A stretch of 6,006 nucleotides of DNA, taken from assembly GCA_030641695.1 (NCBI GenBank), contig DAOWGY010000193.1:1-6006 (forward strand). Direction: 5' to 3'. The notes below the pieces were generated by a model. The model was not told the DNA's origin. It did not search any database and worked only from the letters and a program-made list of their open reading frames with translations. The stretch is from Gammaproteobacteria bacterium. GTDB lineage: Bacteria; Pseudomonadota; Gammaproteobacteria; Steroidobacterales; Woeseiaceae. Shown here piece after piece: positions 1 through 5,781 of the stretch. The translations under genes were made by a program, and so were the position numbers. Each line of letters starts with the position of its first letter. Position 1 is the stretch's first letter.

Positions 1-192
1 CTCACCGTCGATGAATGTTATGTCCGACTTGCAGCTGCCCGTCGCCACGAAGCCCGGATCGTAGGTAAATACGCCCTGTTCGCGGTACAGGCTGCCAATG
101 TCTACAACATCAGGCCCCGTTGTGCCCGTGTGTGTCGGAAGCTCCAGCTCATTACCGCTGGGAGAAATCAGTCGAAACGCATCGTTACTCAT
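1..192 (-). CDS. gltA: Citrate synthase, N-terminal part (cut by window edge)
   Basis: Citrate synthase condenses acetyl-CoA and oxaloacetate to citrate at the entry of the TCA cycle, in the cytosol. Only the first 64 residues are in the window; the frame is open to base 1. The segment with GVFTYDPGF (residues 40-48), followed by a small polar stretch with a Cys and then ITFIDG (58-63), is the characteristic N-terminal pattern of the hexameric type II (GltA) enzymes of Gram-negative bacteria. The ATG at 190-192 is preferred over an in-frame ATG at 196-198. GAAGGG sits 6 nt before the first but directly abuts the second, which would leave no spacer. The gene lies downstream of rpmE in the same direction after 135 nt, so it probably has its own promoter, although I found no convincing -35/-10 pair. 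The catalytic His and Asp residues lie outside the window. Family assignment is firm; completeness is unknown. Confidence 0.93.
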   Translation of the reverse strand, partial: MSNDAFRLISPSGNELELPTHTGTTGPDVVDIGSLYREQGVFTYDPGFVATGSCKSDITFIDGE

Positions 193-327
193 GGCCATCC
201 CTTCGCTAAAATCGGCGACTCAGGATACCAAAGCCACGCCTGCCGCGACCTTGCAGTTCGCAACGATATCAGTACGTAGTTGCCGCTATACGCGGCCGGG
301 GAATCTGGCCGGGTGCACGCAGGACGA

Positions 328-531
328 CTAGCTGATGCCGTACTTGCGGCGGAACTTGTCGACACGGCCGCCAGTATCAACGATCTTCTGCTTGCCCGTA
401 TAAAAAGGATGACAGGAGGAACACACCTCGATGAGAAGGTCTTCGCCGAGCGTCGAACGCGTCGTAAATTCGTTGCCGCAACTACAGGTAACCTTGATAT
501 CAGCGTAGTTCGGGTGGATGTCGGCTTTCAT
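328..531 (-). CDS. rpmE: 50S ribosomal protein L31, zinc-binding type
   Basis: This is a small protein of the large ribosomal subunit that helps form the bridge between subunits. The product is 67 residues, close to the usual length, and starts MKADIHPNY, the classic L31 beginning. Cysteines at 16, 18, 37 and 40 (CSC and CSSCHPFYTG) form the zinc site, so this is the C+ form rather than the zinc-independent paralogue that replaces it under zinc starvation. It ends in the typical DKFRRKYG. The frame is open nine codons further upstream, to an ATG at 556-558. The start at 529-531 matches the family N-terminus and has AGAGAG five nt upstream. A probable promoter with a GC-rich discriminator lies about 40 nt upstream, and a palindromic pair of DnaA boxes lies further up. 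No Zur-type palindrome was seen. Downstream, gltA follows after 135 nt. Confidence 0.97.
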   Translation of the reverse strand: MKADIHPNYADIKVTCSCGNEFTTRSTLGEDLLIEVCSSCHPFYTGKQKIVDTGGRVDKFRRKYGIS

Positions 532-570
532 GGCTGCTCTCTGAGTCAAAGCTGTCAAAATCGGCCGCGT

Positions 571-599
571 AGGATATCGGTAAGTGCAGGCCTTAGCAA
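571..599 (-). promoter_or_regulatory. Putative sigma-70 promoter of rpmE
   Basis: On the minus strand, TTGCTA (594-599) is followed after exactly 17 nt by TATCCT (571-576). Each hexamer matches the sigma-70 consensus at 4 of 6 positions. A start near base 564 would give a leader of about 33 nt before the rpmE ATG. The bases just after the -10 box, ACGCGGCC, are almost all G or C. Such a discriminator is typical of ribosomal-gene promoters under ppGpp/DksA control, so stringent control is a reasonable inference. The site is read from consensus matching only. Confidence 0.4.
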
Positions 600-628
600 G
601 TGGTCGGAGACGCGCCCGGACAGCACGC

Positions 629-661
629 CAGCTTTATCCACAGAAGCTGTGGATAAAGCTG
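629..661. promoter_or_regulatory. Palindromic pair of perfect DnaA boxes
   Basis: This is a 33-bp perfect palindrome with 15-bp arms (629-643 and 647-661) and a 3-nt centre. Each arm contains the exact consensus DnaA box TTATCCACA: at 634-642 on the plus strand and at 648-656 on the minus strand. Their 3' ends face each other across 5 bp. A degenerate third box, TGTGGAAGA (two mismatches to TGTGGATAA), follows at 660-668, so AGCTGTGGA occurs twice with a 12-bp period. The site lies about 65-97 bp upstream of the presumed rpmE transcription start. It could be an operator for DnaA acting on rpmE, or part of a DnaA titration, reactivation or origin locus. It does not look like an intrinsic terminator, because neither strand has a T-run after the arms. 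Confidence 0.7.
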
Positions 662-714
662 TGGAAGAAAATTGGACGAGTGACCTAAGGTGCGGATTTT
701 CAACGTGCGTTTTC

Positions 715-760
715 AAAATGGATATTTTGTGTCCATTTTATTACATTTAATAAAATCAAC
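715..760. other. AT-rich island with nested inverted repeats
   Basis: These 46 bp contain only 9 G or C bases (about 20%), against clearly GC-leaning sequence on both sides. Two overlapping perfect inverted repeats lie in it: AAAATGGA/TCCATTTT (715-722 and 732-739, 9-nt loop) and ATTTTATTA/TAATAAAAT (735-743 and 748-756, 4-nt loop). Just to the left, TTTTCAA occurs twice 13 bp apart. No coding frame or convincing promoter was found. Such a segment could serve as an easily melted DNA element beside the DnaA boxes, or be relic mobile or phage sequence. The composition and repeats are observed; the role is inferred. Confidence 0.5.
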
Positions 761-837
761 AGGTTACCAGTCTTTCTCGACGCTTCGAGTGAAATTGATG
801 GCCTCTCGCACTGAAAATATAGGGCTCCGGGCGCTGT

Positions 838-846
838 TGTGTATAA
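838..846 (-). promoter_or_regulatory. Third DnaA box (R2-like)
   Basis: On the minus strand this reads TTATACACA, which fits the TTATNCACA consensus and equals, as I recall it, the R2 box of the E. coli oriC. It lies about 180 bp from the palindromic pair, on the other side of the AT-rich island, and 5 bp before the REPIN-like repeat. A single 9-mer is weak evidence alone; its value comes from the two perfect boxes nearby. Confidence 0.45.
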
Positions 847-851
847 GACCA

Positions 852-923
852 AAAAGGGGTCAGAGCCCTTTTTCAGGTGACGTTGTCATTTATCCTGGAA
901 GAAAAAGGGCTCTGACCCCTTTT
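852..923. repeat. REPIN-like inverted repeat (two REP units)
   Basis: Two perfect 23-bp inverted arms (852-874 and 901-923) flank a 26-nt centre. Each arm is itself a small hairpin: AAAAAGGG and CCCTTTTT around GTCAGAG in the left arm, with a slightly shorter version in the right. The core GGGTCAGAGCCC is one I associate with REP sequences mobilised by RAYT (IS200-like tyrosine) transposases in gammaproteobacteria; no such transposase is in the window. The centre also folds, with TGAC/GTCA (878-881, 885-888) inside CAGG/CCTG. The outer edge of the right arm supplies the last two bases of the hemW stop codon TAA. Transcribed from hemW, the arms form a long hairpin ending in a U-run, so the element may serve as terminator or 3' RNA stabiliser. 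Confidence 0.8.
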
Positions 924-2073
924 ACTTGGGTAGAAAATGCGCCTGCAAATCGTTCAGGAAGCGCTGCCCGGTGGTCGTCGGAAGCCACTTGTGGCTCCCC
1001 TGCCGGTCAATCAGGCCGCGCTCGACCAACGGCTCGAGTCGCCGCCTTAGAATGTCCGCTGGCAGCCCGGTTGTGCCCGTGAACAGGCGCTCCTCGAATC
1101 CTGCCGTGAGCCGCAGTGCATTCAGCATGAATTCGAACAGCAGGTCCTCTTCACTGAGGGCCGCCGGCACCACGTCACCCTCGCCGGCCTCGATCGCGTT
1201 CATGTACTGCTGCGGATTGGTGGGCCTCGTATATCGACTGATTCCCTGCGCCGTGGAGATCTTGCCATGTGCCCCGGCGCCGACAGCCAGGTAATCGCCG
1301 AAGGACCAGTAGTTGAGATTGTGCCGACAATACCGGCCGCCGAGGGCAAAGGCCGACACCTCGTATCGCTCGTAGCCGAGAGCATCCAGCCGTGCCTCAC
1401 CGTCTTGCTGCATGAAATATGACAGCTCGTCGTCGGGCAAGCCGGCAGGCGGCCGCGCGTGAAACACCGTGTTGGGTTCCAGCGTCAGGTGATACCAGGA
1501 AATATGCGCCGGCTGCAGCGCGGCGGCCATCTCGATATCGCGCATTGCCGCCGCCGCATCCTGTCCCGGCAACGCGTACATGATGTCGATATTGATGTTG
1601 TCGAATCCGGCGTCTTGCGCCTCACTCACGGTTCGGTTGATATCGTCGACCGAATGAATGCGTCCGAGCAATGCGAGCTTCGCCGCATCGAACGATTGCG
1701 CTCCGATCGACAGCCGATTCACGCCGGCTTCACGATAAGCTCCCGGTGCGCCGCACTCGACTGTCCCGGGATTGGCTTCCATCGTAATTTCGACATCATC
1801 CGCCAACAAAAAACGCTTCCCGGCCTCCTCCAGCAGCCGCCCGATTTCTGCCGGCGTGAAGACGCTCGGCGTACCGCCGCCGAGAAAAATGCTGATGAGA
1901 GACCGGCCTGCCGCGAGGTCTTGCGCCGCATCGAGATCTTTAATCAGCGCATCCAGATAACGCTCGCGCGGCGCTTCGGCTGCGCCGGACCAGGAGTTGA
2001 AGTCACAGTAGGGACATTTCCGCACGCACCACGGCAGGTGAACGTAGAGCGATAGTGGCGGCAGCGGTGCCAT
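922..2073 (-). CDS. hemW: HemW, radical SAM heme chaperone
   Basis: HemW binds heme and a 4Fe-4S cluster and hands heme to target proteins such as respiratory enzymes. It was long misannotated as oxygen-independent coproporphyrinogen III oxidase. The 383-residue product carries the radical SAM cluster motif C16-x3-C20-x2-C23. Phe25 stands where true HemN enzymes have a fourth cysteine, which points to HemW. Other family landmarks are GGGTPS (65-70) and the ENPGT-type stretch EANPGT (99-104) for SAM binding, SIGAQSF (122-128), YEVSAFA (237-243), HNLNYW (251-256) and AVGAGAH (263-269). A C-terminal winged-helix-like domain follows from about 305. It is the last gene of the stp-rph-rdgB-hemW cluster and starts 7 nt after the rdgB stop, so it is surely co-transcribed; CAGG gives a weak ribosome site. 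Its stop codon touches the REPIN-like repeat. Confidence 0.95.
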   Translation of the reverse strand: MAPLPPLSLYVHLPWCVRKCPYCDFNSWSGAAEAPRERYLDALIKDLDAAQDLAAGRSLISIFLGGGTPSVFTPAEIGRLLEEAGKRFLLADDVEITMEANPGTVECGAPGAYREAGVNRLSIGAQSFDAAKLALLGRIHSVDDINRTVSEAQDAGFDNINIDIMYALPGQDAAAAMRDIEMAAALQPAHISWYHLTLEPNTVFHARPPAGLPDDELSYFMQQDGEARLDALGYERYEVSAFALGGRYCRHNLNYWSFGDYLAVGAGAHGKISTAQGISRYTRPTNPQQYMNAIEAGEGDVVPAALSEEDLLFEFMLNALRLTAGFEERLFTGTTGLPADILRRRLEPLVERGLIDRQGSHKWLPTTTGQRFLNDLQAHFLPK

Positions 2074-2080
2074 GACCTGT

Positions 2081-2686
2081 TTACACGAAGTGTTGCCGCA
2101 TCATCTCGGCGAGTGCGGCGAGCGCCTGACCCCTGTGACTAAGTGCACTCTTCATTTCTGGCCCGAGCTCTGCCGCCGTTCTGCCACATTCGGGATCGAG
2201 GAAAACCGGGTCATAGCCGAAGCCATCCTCGCCGCGGCGCTGCTGCAAAATCATCCCCTTCCAGCGGCCCTCCGCGATCAGCGACGATGTATCGTCGGGC
2301 GACACGTAACATGCGCAGCAATGAAAGGCCGCGCCACGCTTTTCGCTCGGGACATCCTGCAGCTCGTCGAGTAGCTTGTCGATGTTGCTGTCATCGCTGG
2401 CATTCTCGCCGGCGTAACGCGCCGAGTGAACGCCGGGACGACCATCGAGTGCATCGACCACCAGCCCGGAGTCGTCGGCGATTGCCGGTAACCCCGTTGC
2501 CACTGCGGCATGACGCGCCTTGATCAACGCGTTCCCGACAAACGTCGAGCCCGTTTCTTCGGCATCGCCGACACCGAATTCCAATTGTGGAACGAGCTCT
2601 GTATCGAATTGCGAGAGGAGGTGCGCAATCTCACGCAACTTGCCGGCATTGCTGCTGGCAAGCACAATTTTTTTCGGCAGTGGCAC
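2081..2686 (-). CDS. rdgB: dITP/XTP pyrophosphatase (RdgB/HAM1 family)
   Basis: This enzyme hydrolyses deaminated purine nucleoside triphosphates (dITP, ITP, XTP) to the monophosphate and pyrophosphate, keeping them out of DNA and RNA. The 201-residue product is close to the usual 197 or so. Visible motifs are the nucleotide-binding SNAGK (12-16), acidic E43-E44 before GSTFVGNALIKAR, the metal/catalytic ADDSGL (70-75), RPGVHSARYAG (83-93), GFGYDP (155-160) and SHRGQAL (183-189). The start is taken as GTG at 2684-2686: the protein then begins just before KKIVLAS, with GGCGGG 7 nt upstream. The ATG at 2744-2746 would add 20 unrelated residues read from inside rph, and no ATG lies between. The gene begins 4 nt after the rph stop and is followed 7 nt later by hemW, so translation is probably coupled. 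Confidence 0.95.
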   Translation of the reverse strand: MPLPKKIVLASSNAGKLREIAHLLSQFDTELVPQLEFGVGDAEETGSTFVGNALIKARHAAVATGLPAIADDSGLVVDALDGRPGVHSARYAGENASDDSNIDKLLDELQDVPSEKRGAAFHCCACYVSPDDTSSLIAEGRWKGMILQQRRGEDGFGYDPVFLDPECGRTAAELGPEMKSALSHRGQALAALAEMMRQHFV

Positions 2687-2690
2687 TCGC

Positions 2691-3416
2691 TTACCCGCCG
2701 GCCGCAGCCAACGCCTCGTTTTGCGCGCCGATGATGTGCTCAACACCGATCTTCGCCAGGCTCAACATATTCGCAAGTTCATCGTCGGTGAATGCATGTC
2801 CTTCAGCCGTACCCTGAATTTCGATAAAACGCCCGGCTTCGTTCATGACGACGTTCATGTCAGTTTCGGCTTCAGAGTCTTCATCGTAGTCCAGATCGAG
2901 CACGGCCGTACCGCGGTATATTCCGACTGAGACGGCCGCCACTCGACCATGTAACGGATTTTTCTTTACAGCATTCTTTTTCGTCATGCGTTGCATCGCG
3001 AGTGCAAGCGCGACATAGCTGCCACTGATTGCAGCCGTGCGCGTGCCACCGTCCGCCTGTATGACATCGCAGTCGAGAGTAACCATTCGCTCACCCAGTG
3101 CTTCGAGATCGGTCACCGCTCGCAGCGACCGACCGATCAGGCGAGAAATTTCTTGTGTCCTGCCGCTTTGTTTGCCGCGCGCCGCCTCACGTGCCGAACG
3201 CGTGTGAGTCGAACGCGGCAGCATCCCGTACTCCCCGGTCACCCATCCCTTGTTCTTGCCACGCATCCACACGGGAACGCGTTCTTCGACGCTTGCCGTG
3301 CACAACACGCGCGTATCGCCGAATTCGACCAGTACGCTGCCTTCCGCATGGCGCGTGAAATCGGGTGTAAAACAGACTGTGCGAATCTCGTTCGCCTCGC
3401 GGCCGCTGGGGCGCAT
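2691..3416 (-). CDS. rph: Ribonuclease PH
   Basis: RNase PH is a phosphate-dependent 3'-5' exoribonuclease that trims tRNA 3' ends, working as a ring of six subunits. The 241-residue product is full length. The family signature runs through GWVTGEYGMLPRSTHTR (57-73) and GKQSGRTQEISRLIGRSLR (81-99), including the phosphate-site Arg86. ADGGTRTAA (121-129) contributes Thr125-Arg126, and the metal-binding aspartates D180 and D186 lie in DEDSEAETDMN. Nothing suggests the C-terminal frameshift known from E. coli K-12. The start is MRPSGR at 3414-3416, preceded by GGAG at a good distance; an ATG 39 nt upstream would extend into the spacer and past the stp stop. It follows stp by 23 nt and precedes rdgB by 4 nt. 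The rph-rdgB pairing is common in proteobacteria and couples RNA maturation with nucleotide-pool cleaning. Confidence 0.97.
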   Translation of the reverse strand: MRPSGREANEIRTVCFTPDFTRHAEGSVLVEFGDTRVLCTASVEERVPVWMRGKNKGWVTGEYGMLPRSTHTRSAREAARGKQSGRTQEISRLIGRSLRAVTDLEALGERMVTLDCDVIQADGGTRTAAISGSYVALALAMQRMTKKNAVKKNPLHGRVAAVSVGIYRGTAVLDLDYDEDSEAETDMNVVMNEAGRFIEIQGTAEGHAFTDDELANMLSLAKIGVEHIIGAQNEALAAAGG

Positions 3417-3439
3417 CGTCGCTCTCCGGTTTTTTCGTG

Positions 3440-4186
3440 TTATGTGTTCAGCCACCGCAATGCGGTACCCGTCGTATTGTCGCTGTAGGGCGAGTTTACG
3501 TTCAATGCCTTGATACTGAGTGCCTTCAGGTTTTCGACCAGATTGTTCTCACCCGGCTCGCCGATCTCGGCGACGTCACCGTCACTCAGTCCCGACCAGA
3601 GGCCGTCGGTGCAAGCCAGAAGAACGTCGCCCGGCTCGAGCGCCTGCTTGGCCGTAATGCTCATGTCCGGCACGGGCACGTCGCCACCAATGCAACACTC
3701 GACAAAATTGCGCATCGGGTGATCCTGCGCTTCTTCTTCGGTAATTGCGCCTTCCTGTATCAAAACTTCGACATGGCTGTGATCGCGTGACCGCGTCAGC
3801 ACCTGGCCGTTACGAATCTGGTAAATGCGACTGTCGCCGATGTGCGCCCAAAATGCCCCACCTTCCTGGATCAGGCATATCGCGCAGGTGGCGCGTGGCC
3901 TGAAATCGACGGCCACTTCGCGGCCGAGACTCACTACTTCATCATGAGCGCGGGCCAGTGCGGCATAGAGGAATCCTTGCGGATCCAGTACAGGCAGGGA
4001 CGACGACATGAACAGGTCCTGCACGATCTTCAATCCGGTTTCGGCGGCACGTGCGCCATCCGAATGCCCGCCCATGCCGTCGAACACCAGCATCATGGCG
4101 GCGTCGTCGGCCACGACGACGGCGGCACGGTCCTGATTGTCCTGCCTGTCACCAAGAGCGGAAACTTTAGCGTATTCGACGTGCAT
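3440..4186 (-). CDS. PP2C-type Ser/Thr protein phosphatase (Stp-like)
   Basis: This is a metal-dependent (Mn/Mg) protein phosphatase that removes phosphate from Ser and Thr, probably cytosolic as no signal peptide or membrane segment is seen. The 248-residue protein is essentially a bare catalytic domain, the usual bacterial Stp/PrpC size. The metal-site residues are all present: the N-terminal RQDNQD (14-19), DGMGGH (36-41), GDSR (117-120), the DH pair (135-136), ACTDGLW with Asp194 (191-197), and SDNTTG with Asp236 (235-240). The enzyme should therefore be active. The start is fixed by an in-frame TAA five codons upstream, although no clear Shine-Dalgarno sequence precedes the ATG. It is the first gene of the minus-strand cluster and diverges from yicC. 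Such phosphatases usually pair with a Hanks-type kinase; none is adjacent here, so the substrate is unknown. Confidence 0.93.
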   Translation of the reverse strand: MHVEYAKVSALGDRQDNQDRAAVVVADDAAMMLVFDGMGGHSDGARAAETGLKIVQDLFMSSSLPVLDPQGFLYAALARAHDEVVSLGREVAVDFRPRATCAICLIQEGGAFWAHIGDSRIYQIRNGQVLTRSRDHSHVEVLIQEGAITEEEAQDHPMRNFVECCIGGDVPVPDMSITAKQALEPGDVLLACTDGLWSGLSDGDVAEIGEPGENNLVENLKALSIKALNVNSPYSDNTTGTALRWLNT

Positions 4187-4286
4187 AATGGGCTGCGCTT
4201 AGAATGTCCGGTCCACGGGGCGGCAGTATGCCGGGCCTTAGCGTCGAAAAACGTGACCAATGCGGCACAACCGGAGACAGGCACCG
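4187..4286. promoter_or_regulatory. Divergent intergenic region of stp and yicC
   Basis: This 100-nt gap separates the starts of two oppositely directed transcription units and so must hold promoters for both. I could not find a pair of hexamers with good spacing for either direction. The best -10 candidate for stp is CATACT on the minus strand (4 of 6), without a good -35 partner. On the yicC side, GGAG (4272-4275) and AGG (nearer the ATG) may act as ribosome sites. No operator palindrome stands out. Confidence 0.4.
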
Positions 4287-5153
4287 ATGTTACACAGTAT
4301 GACAGGCTTTGCGCGACAGTCGGTCGAGTCCGAAATTGGTGCGCTGACCTGGGAACTCAGGGCCGTCAATCACCGCTATCTCGATGTGCAATTCAAGCTC
4401 CCCGACGAGATGCGGCCCCAGGAACAAATCTTCCGTCAGCACGTATCCGCCAGCCTGAGCCGCGGCAAGGTCGAGTGTGCCCTGCACTTTCGCCGCGCGT
4501 TCGACCGTCAGGAAGAGTTGCAGATCAATACCGAACTCGTCGAACTCATCAGCAAGCGCATCAAGGAGATGGCCGTTGAGCTGCCCGCCACTGCCGCAGT
4601 GAATCCGTTCGATGTCATGCGCTGGCCAGGAGTGGTGCAACAAAATGAGATCGATGCCGAGCCGTTGTTCGAGGAAGCGCTCGAACTGTTGAAAAAGTCA
4701 CTCGAGGCCATGCAATCAATGCGCGCGAGTGAAGGTGCGCGAATTGCCGAGATGCTCAAGTCCCGTTGTGCCGATATCGAGGCGATCTCAAAGTCTGTCC
4801 GCACACGCATGCCGGAGGTGCTCGAAGCGGCGCGCACCAAGCAGCGTGAACGCATCGACAAGCTCGATGTCGAGTCCGACCCGGCACGACTGGAGACCGA
4901 ACTGGCGTTGATTGCGCAGAAACTGGACGTTGACGAGGAGCTCGACCGGCTCGACAGTCATCTCGTCGAAATTCGGGAAGTACTGCAACGCGATGAGCCG
5001 GTCGGCCGGCGCCTCGATTTCCTGATGCAGGAACTCAATCGCGAAGCCAACACGGTGGGTTCGAAATCGAACGACACCGAGACCACACGAGCGGCGGTTG
5101 AACTCAAGGTGCTCATCGAGCAAATGCGCGAACAAATCCAGAACGTCGAATAA
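4287..5153 (+). CDS. yicC: YicC family endoribonuclease
   Basis: YicC/YloC proteins are conserved bacterial endoribonucleases. The E. coli member is linked to small-RNA turnover (RyhB) together with PNPase, and the family was earlier known as DUF1732 or a stress-induced protein. The product is 288 residues, nearly the same length as E. coli YicC. Its N-terminal domain begins MLHSMTGFAR and continues WELRAVNHRYLD (22-33), SRGKVEC and the rest of the YicC_N pattern. A charged, coiled-coil-like middle covers about 125-215. The C-terminal domain shows DEELDRLDSHL (216-226) and the conserved run from GRRLDFLMQELNREAN (240-255) to SK. The start at 4287 aligns with the family N-terminus; an ATG nine codons earlier gives an unrelated extension. 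gmk follows after 7 nt, the usual gammaproteobacterial arrangement. Confidence 0.95.
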   Translation: MLHSMTGFARQSVESEIGALTWELRAVNHRYLDVQFKLPDEMRPQEQIFRQHVSASLSRGKVECALHFRRAFDRQEELQINTELVELISKRIKEMAVELPATAAVNPFDVMRWPGVVQQNEIDAEPLFEEALELLKKSLEAMQSMRASEGARIAEMLKSRCADIEAISKSVRTRMPEVLEAARTKQRERIDKLDVESDPARLETELALIAQKLDVDEELDRLDSHLVEIREVLQRDEPVGRRLDFLMQELNREANTVGSKSNDTETTRAAVELKVLIEQMREQIQNVE

Positions 5154-5160
5154 GGCATCG

Positions 5161-5781
5161 ATGATCAACCTGCCAGCCAAACTGTTTGTTATCGCCGCGC
5201 CTTCTGGCGCCGGCAAGACGACGCTGGTCAAGGCCCTGACGACCCGCAACCCCGACCTGCGTTTTTCGATTTCTTACACGACGCGACAGAAGCGTCGCAA
5301 CGAAGCAGACGGGGTCGACTACCTGTTCGTCGATACCGCTGAGTTCGAATCGCTGCGCAAACAAGACGCATTACTCGAGTCGGCCGAGGTCTTCGACAAC
5401 TTTTACGGCACCTCCCGCCAACAGGTCGAAGAACATCTCGCTGCAGGCCATCACGTAATCCTGGAGATCGACTGGCAGGGAGCACAACAGGTGCGGGCAG
5501 CGATGCCGGAGTGCGTGTCTGTATTCATTCTTCCGCCATCCCGCGAAGAACTGGAACACCGCCTACGCAGCCGCGGCACCGACAGTGATGAGGTCATAGA
5601 GCGACGGCTGCGCGACGCACTCTCCGACATGTCCCACTGGAACGAATTCGACTTCGTCATCTTCAACGACGACCTGGACAACGCGGTAGCCGATCTGGAG
5701 GCCGAACTGGTCGGCACAAACTACGACTGCGCGACTACCAATCCTGCCATCCACGACTCTGTAGCCAAGATGATTGGCTAG
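5161..5781 (+). CDS. gmk: Guanylate kinase
   Basis: Guanylate kinase phosphorylates GMP and dGMP with ATP, an essential step to GTP and dGTP. The 206-residue product matches the usual length of about 207. It shows the P-loop APSGAGKTT (13-21), the GMP-binding stretch SYTTRQKR (38-45) leading to DGVDYLF (50-56), EVFDNFYGTS (76-85), the strand-turn EIDWQGAQQVR (102-112) and the LID region RLRSRGTDSDEVIERRL (134-150). FVIFNDDL (165-172) closes the core. The start at 5161 is set by the family N-terminus and by TAAGG, five nt upstream, where the yicC stop codon TAA is part of the ribosome site. This implies translational coupling. In many gammaproteobacteria gmk is followed by rpoZ and spoT; neither starts in the 225 nt available here. 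No strong terminator was seen after the stop. Confidence 0.97.
   Translation: MINLPAKLFVIAAPSGAGKTTLVKALTTRNPDLRFSISYTTRQKRRNEADGVDYLFVDTAEFESLRKQDALLESAEVFDNFYGTSRQQVEEHLAAGHHVILEIDWQGAQQVRAAMPECVSVFILPPSREELEHRLRSRGTDSDEVIERRLRDALSDMSHWNEFDFVIFNDDLDNAVADLEAELVGTNYDCATTNPAIHDSVAKMIG

Larger units (their letters stand above)
532..921. other. 390-nt gene-free region between rpmE and hemW
   Basis: No frame here has coding character: the open frames are short, overlap flanking genes and match no family I recognise. From left to right it holds the rpmE leader and promoter, the palindromic DnaA boxes, the AT-rich island, a plain stretch of about 75 nt (761-837) in which I see nothing, a further DnaA box and most of the REPIN-like repeat. 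hemW ends into this region and rpmE starts out of it, both on the minus strand, so any hemW transcript must stop here or run into rpmE. Confidence 0.75.

Noticed and set aside
282..296. GCCGC/GCGGC hairpin downstream of rpmE as an intrinsic terminator
   Set aside because: The stem is only 5 bp and neither strand has a T-run after it.
532..700. Zur (zinc uptake regulator) operator for rpmE
   Set aside because: The zinc-type L31 made this worth checking, but no Zur-like palindrome is present; the palindrome there matches DnaA boxes.
280..1082. Plus-strand open frames across the rpmE-hemW region (280-750 and 690-1082)
   Set aside because: They run antisense over rpmE and hemW, match no family, and cover the palindromes and REPIN-like repeat; they are shadow frames.
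1459..2055. 198-codon plus-strand open frame antisense to hemW
   Set aside because: It is the opposite-strand shadow of a clearly real HemW frame in GC-rich DNA, with no recognisable domain.
4198..4210. 13-mer CTTAGAATGTCCG shared with the hemW coding region (1046-1058)
   Set aside because: One shared 13-mer is close to chance expectation in 6 kb, and the other copy is inside conserved coding sequence.
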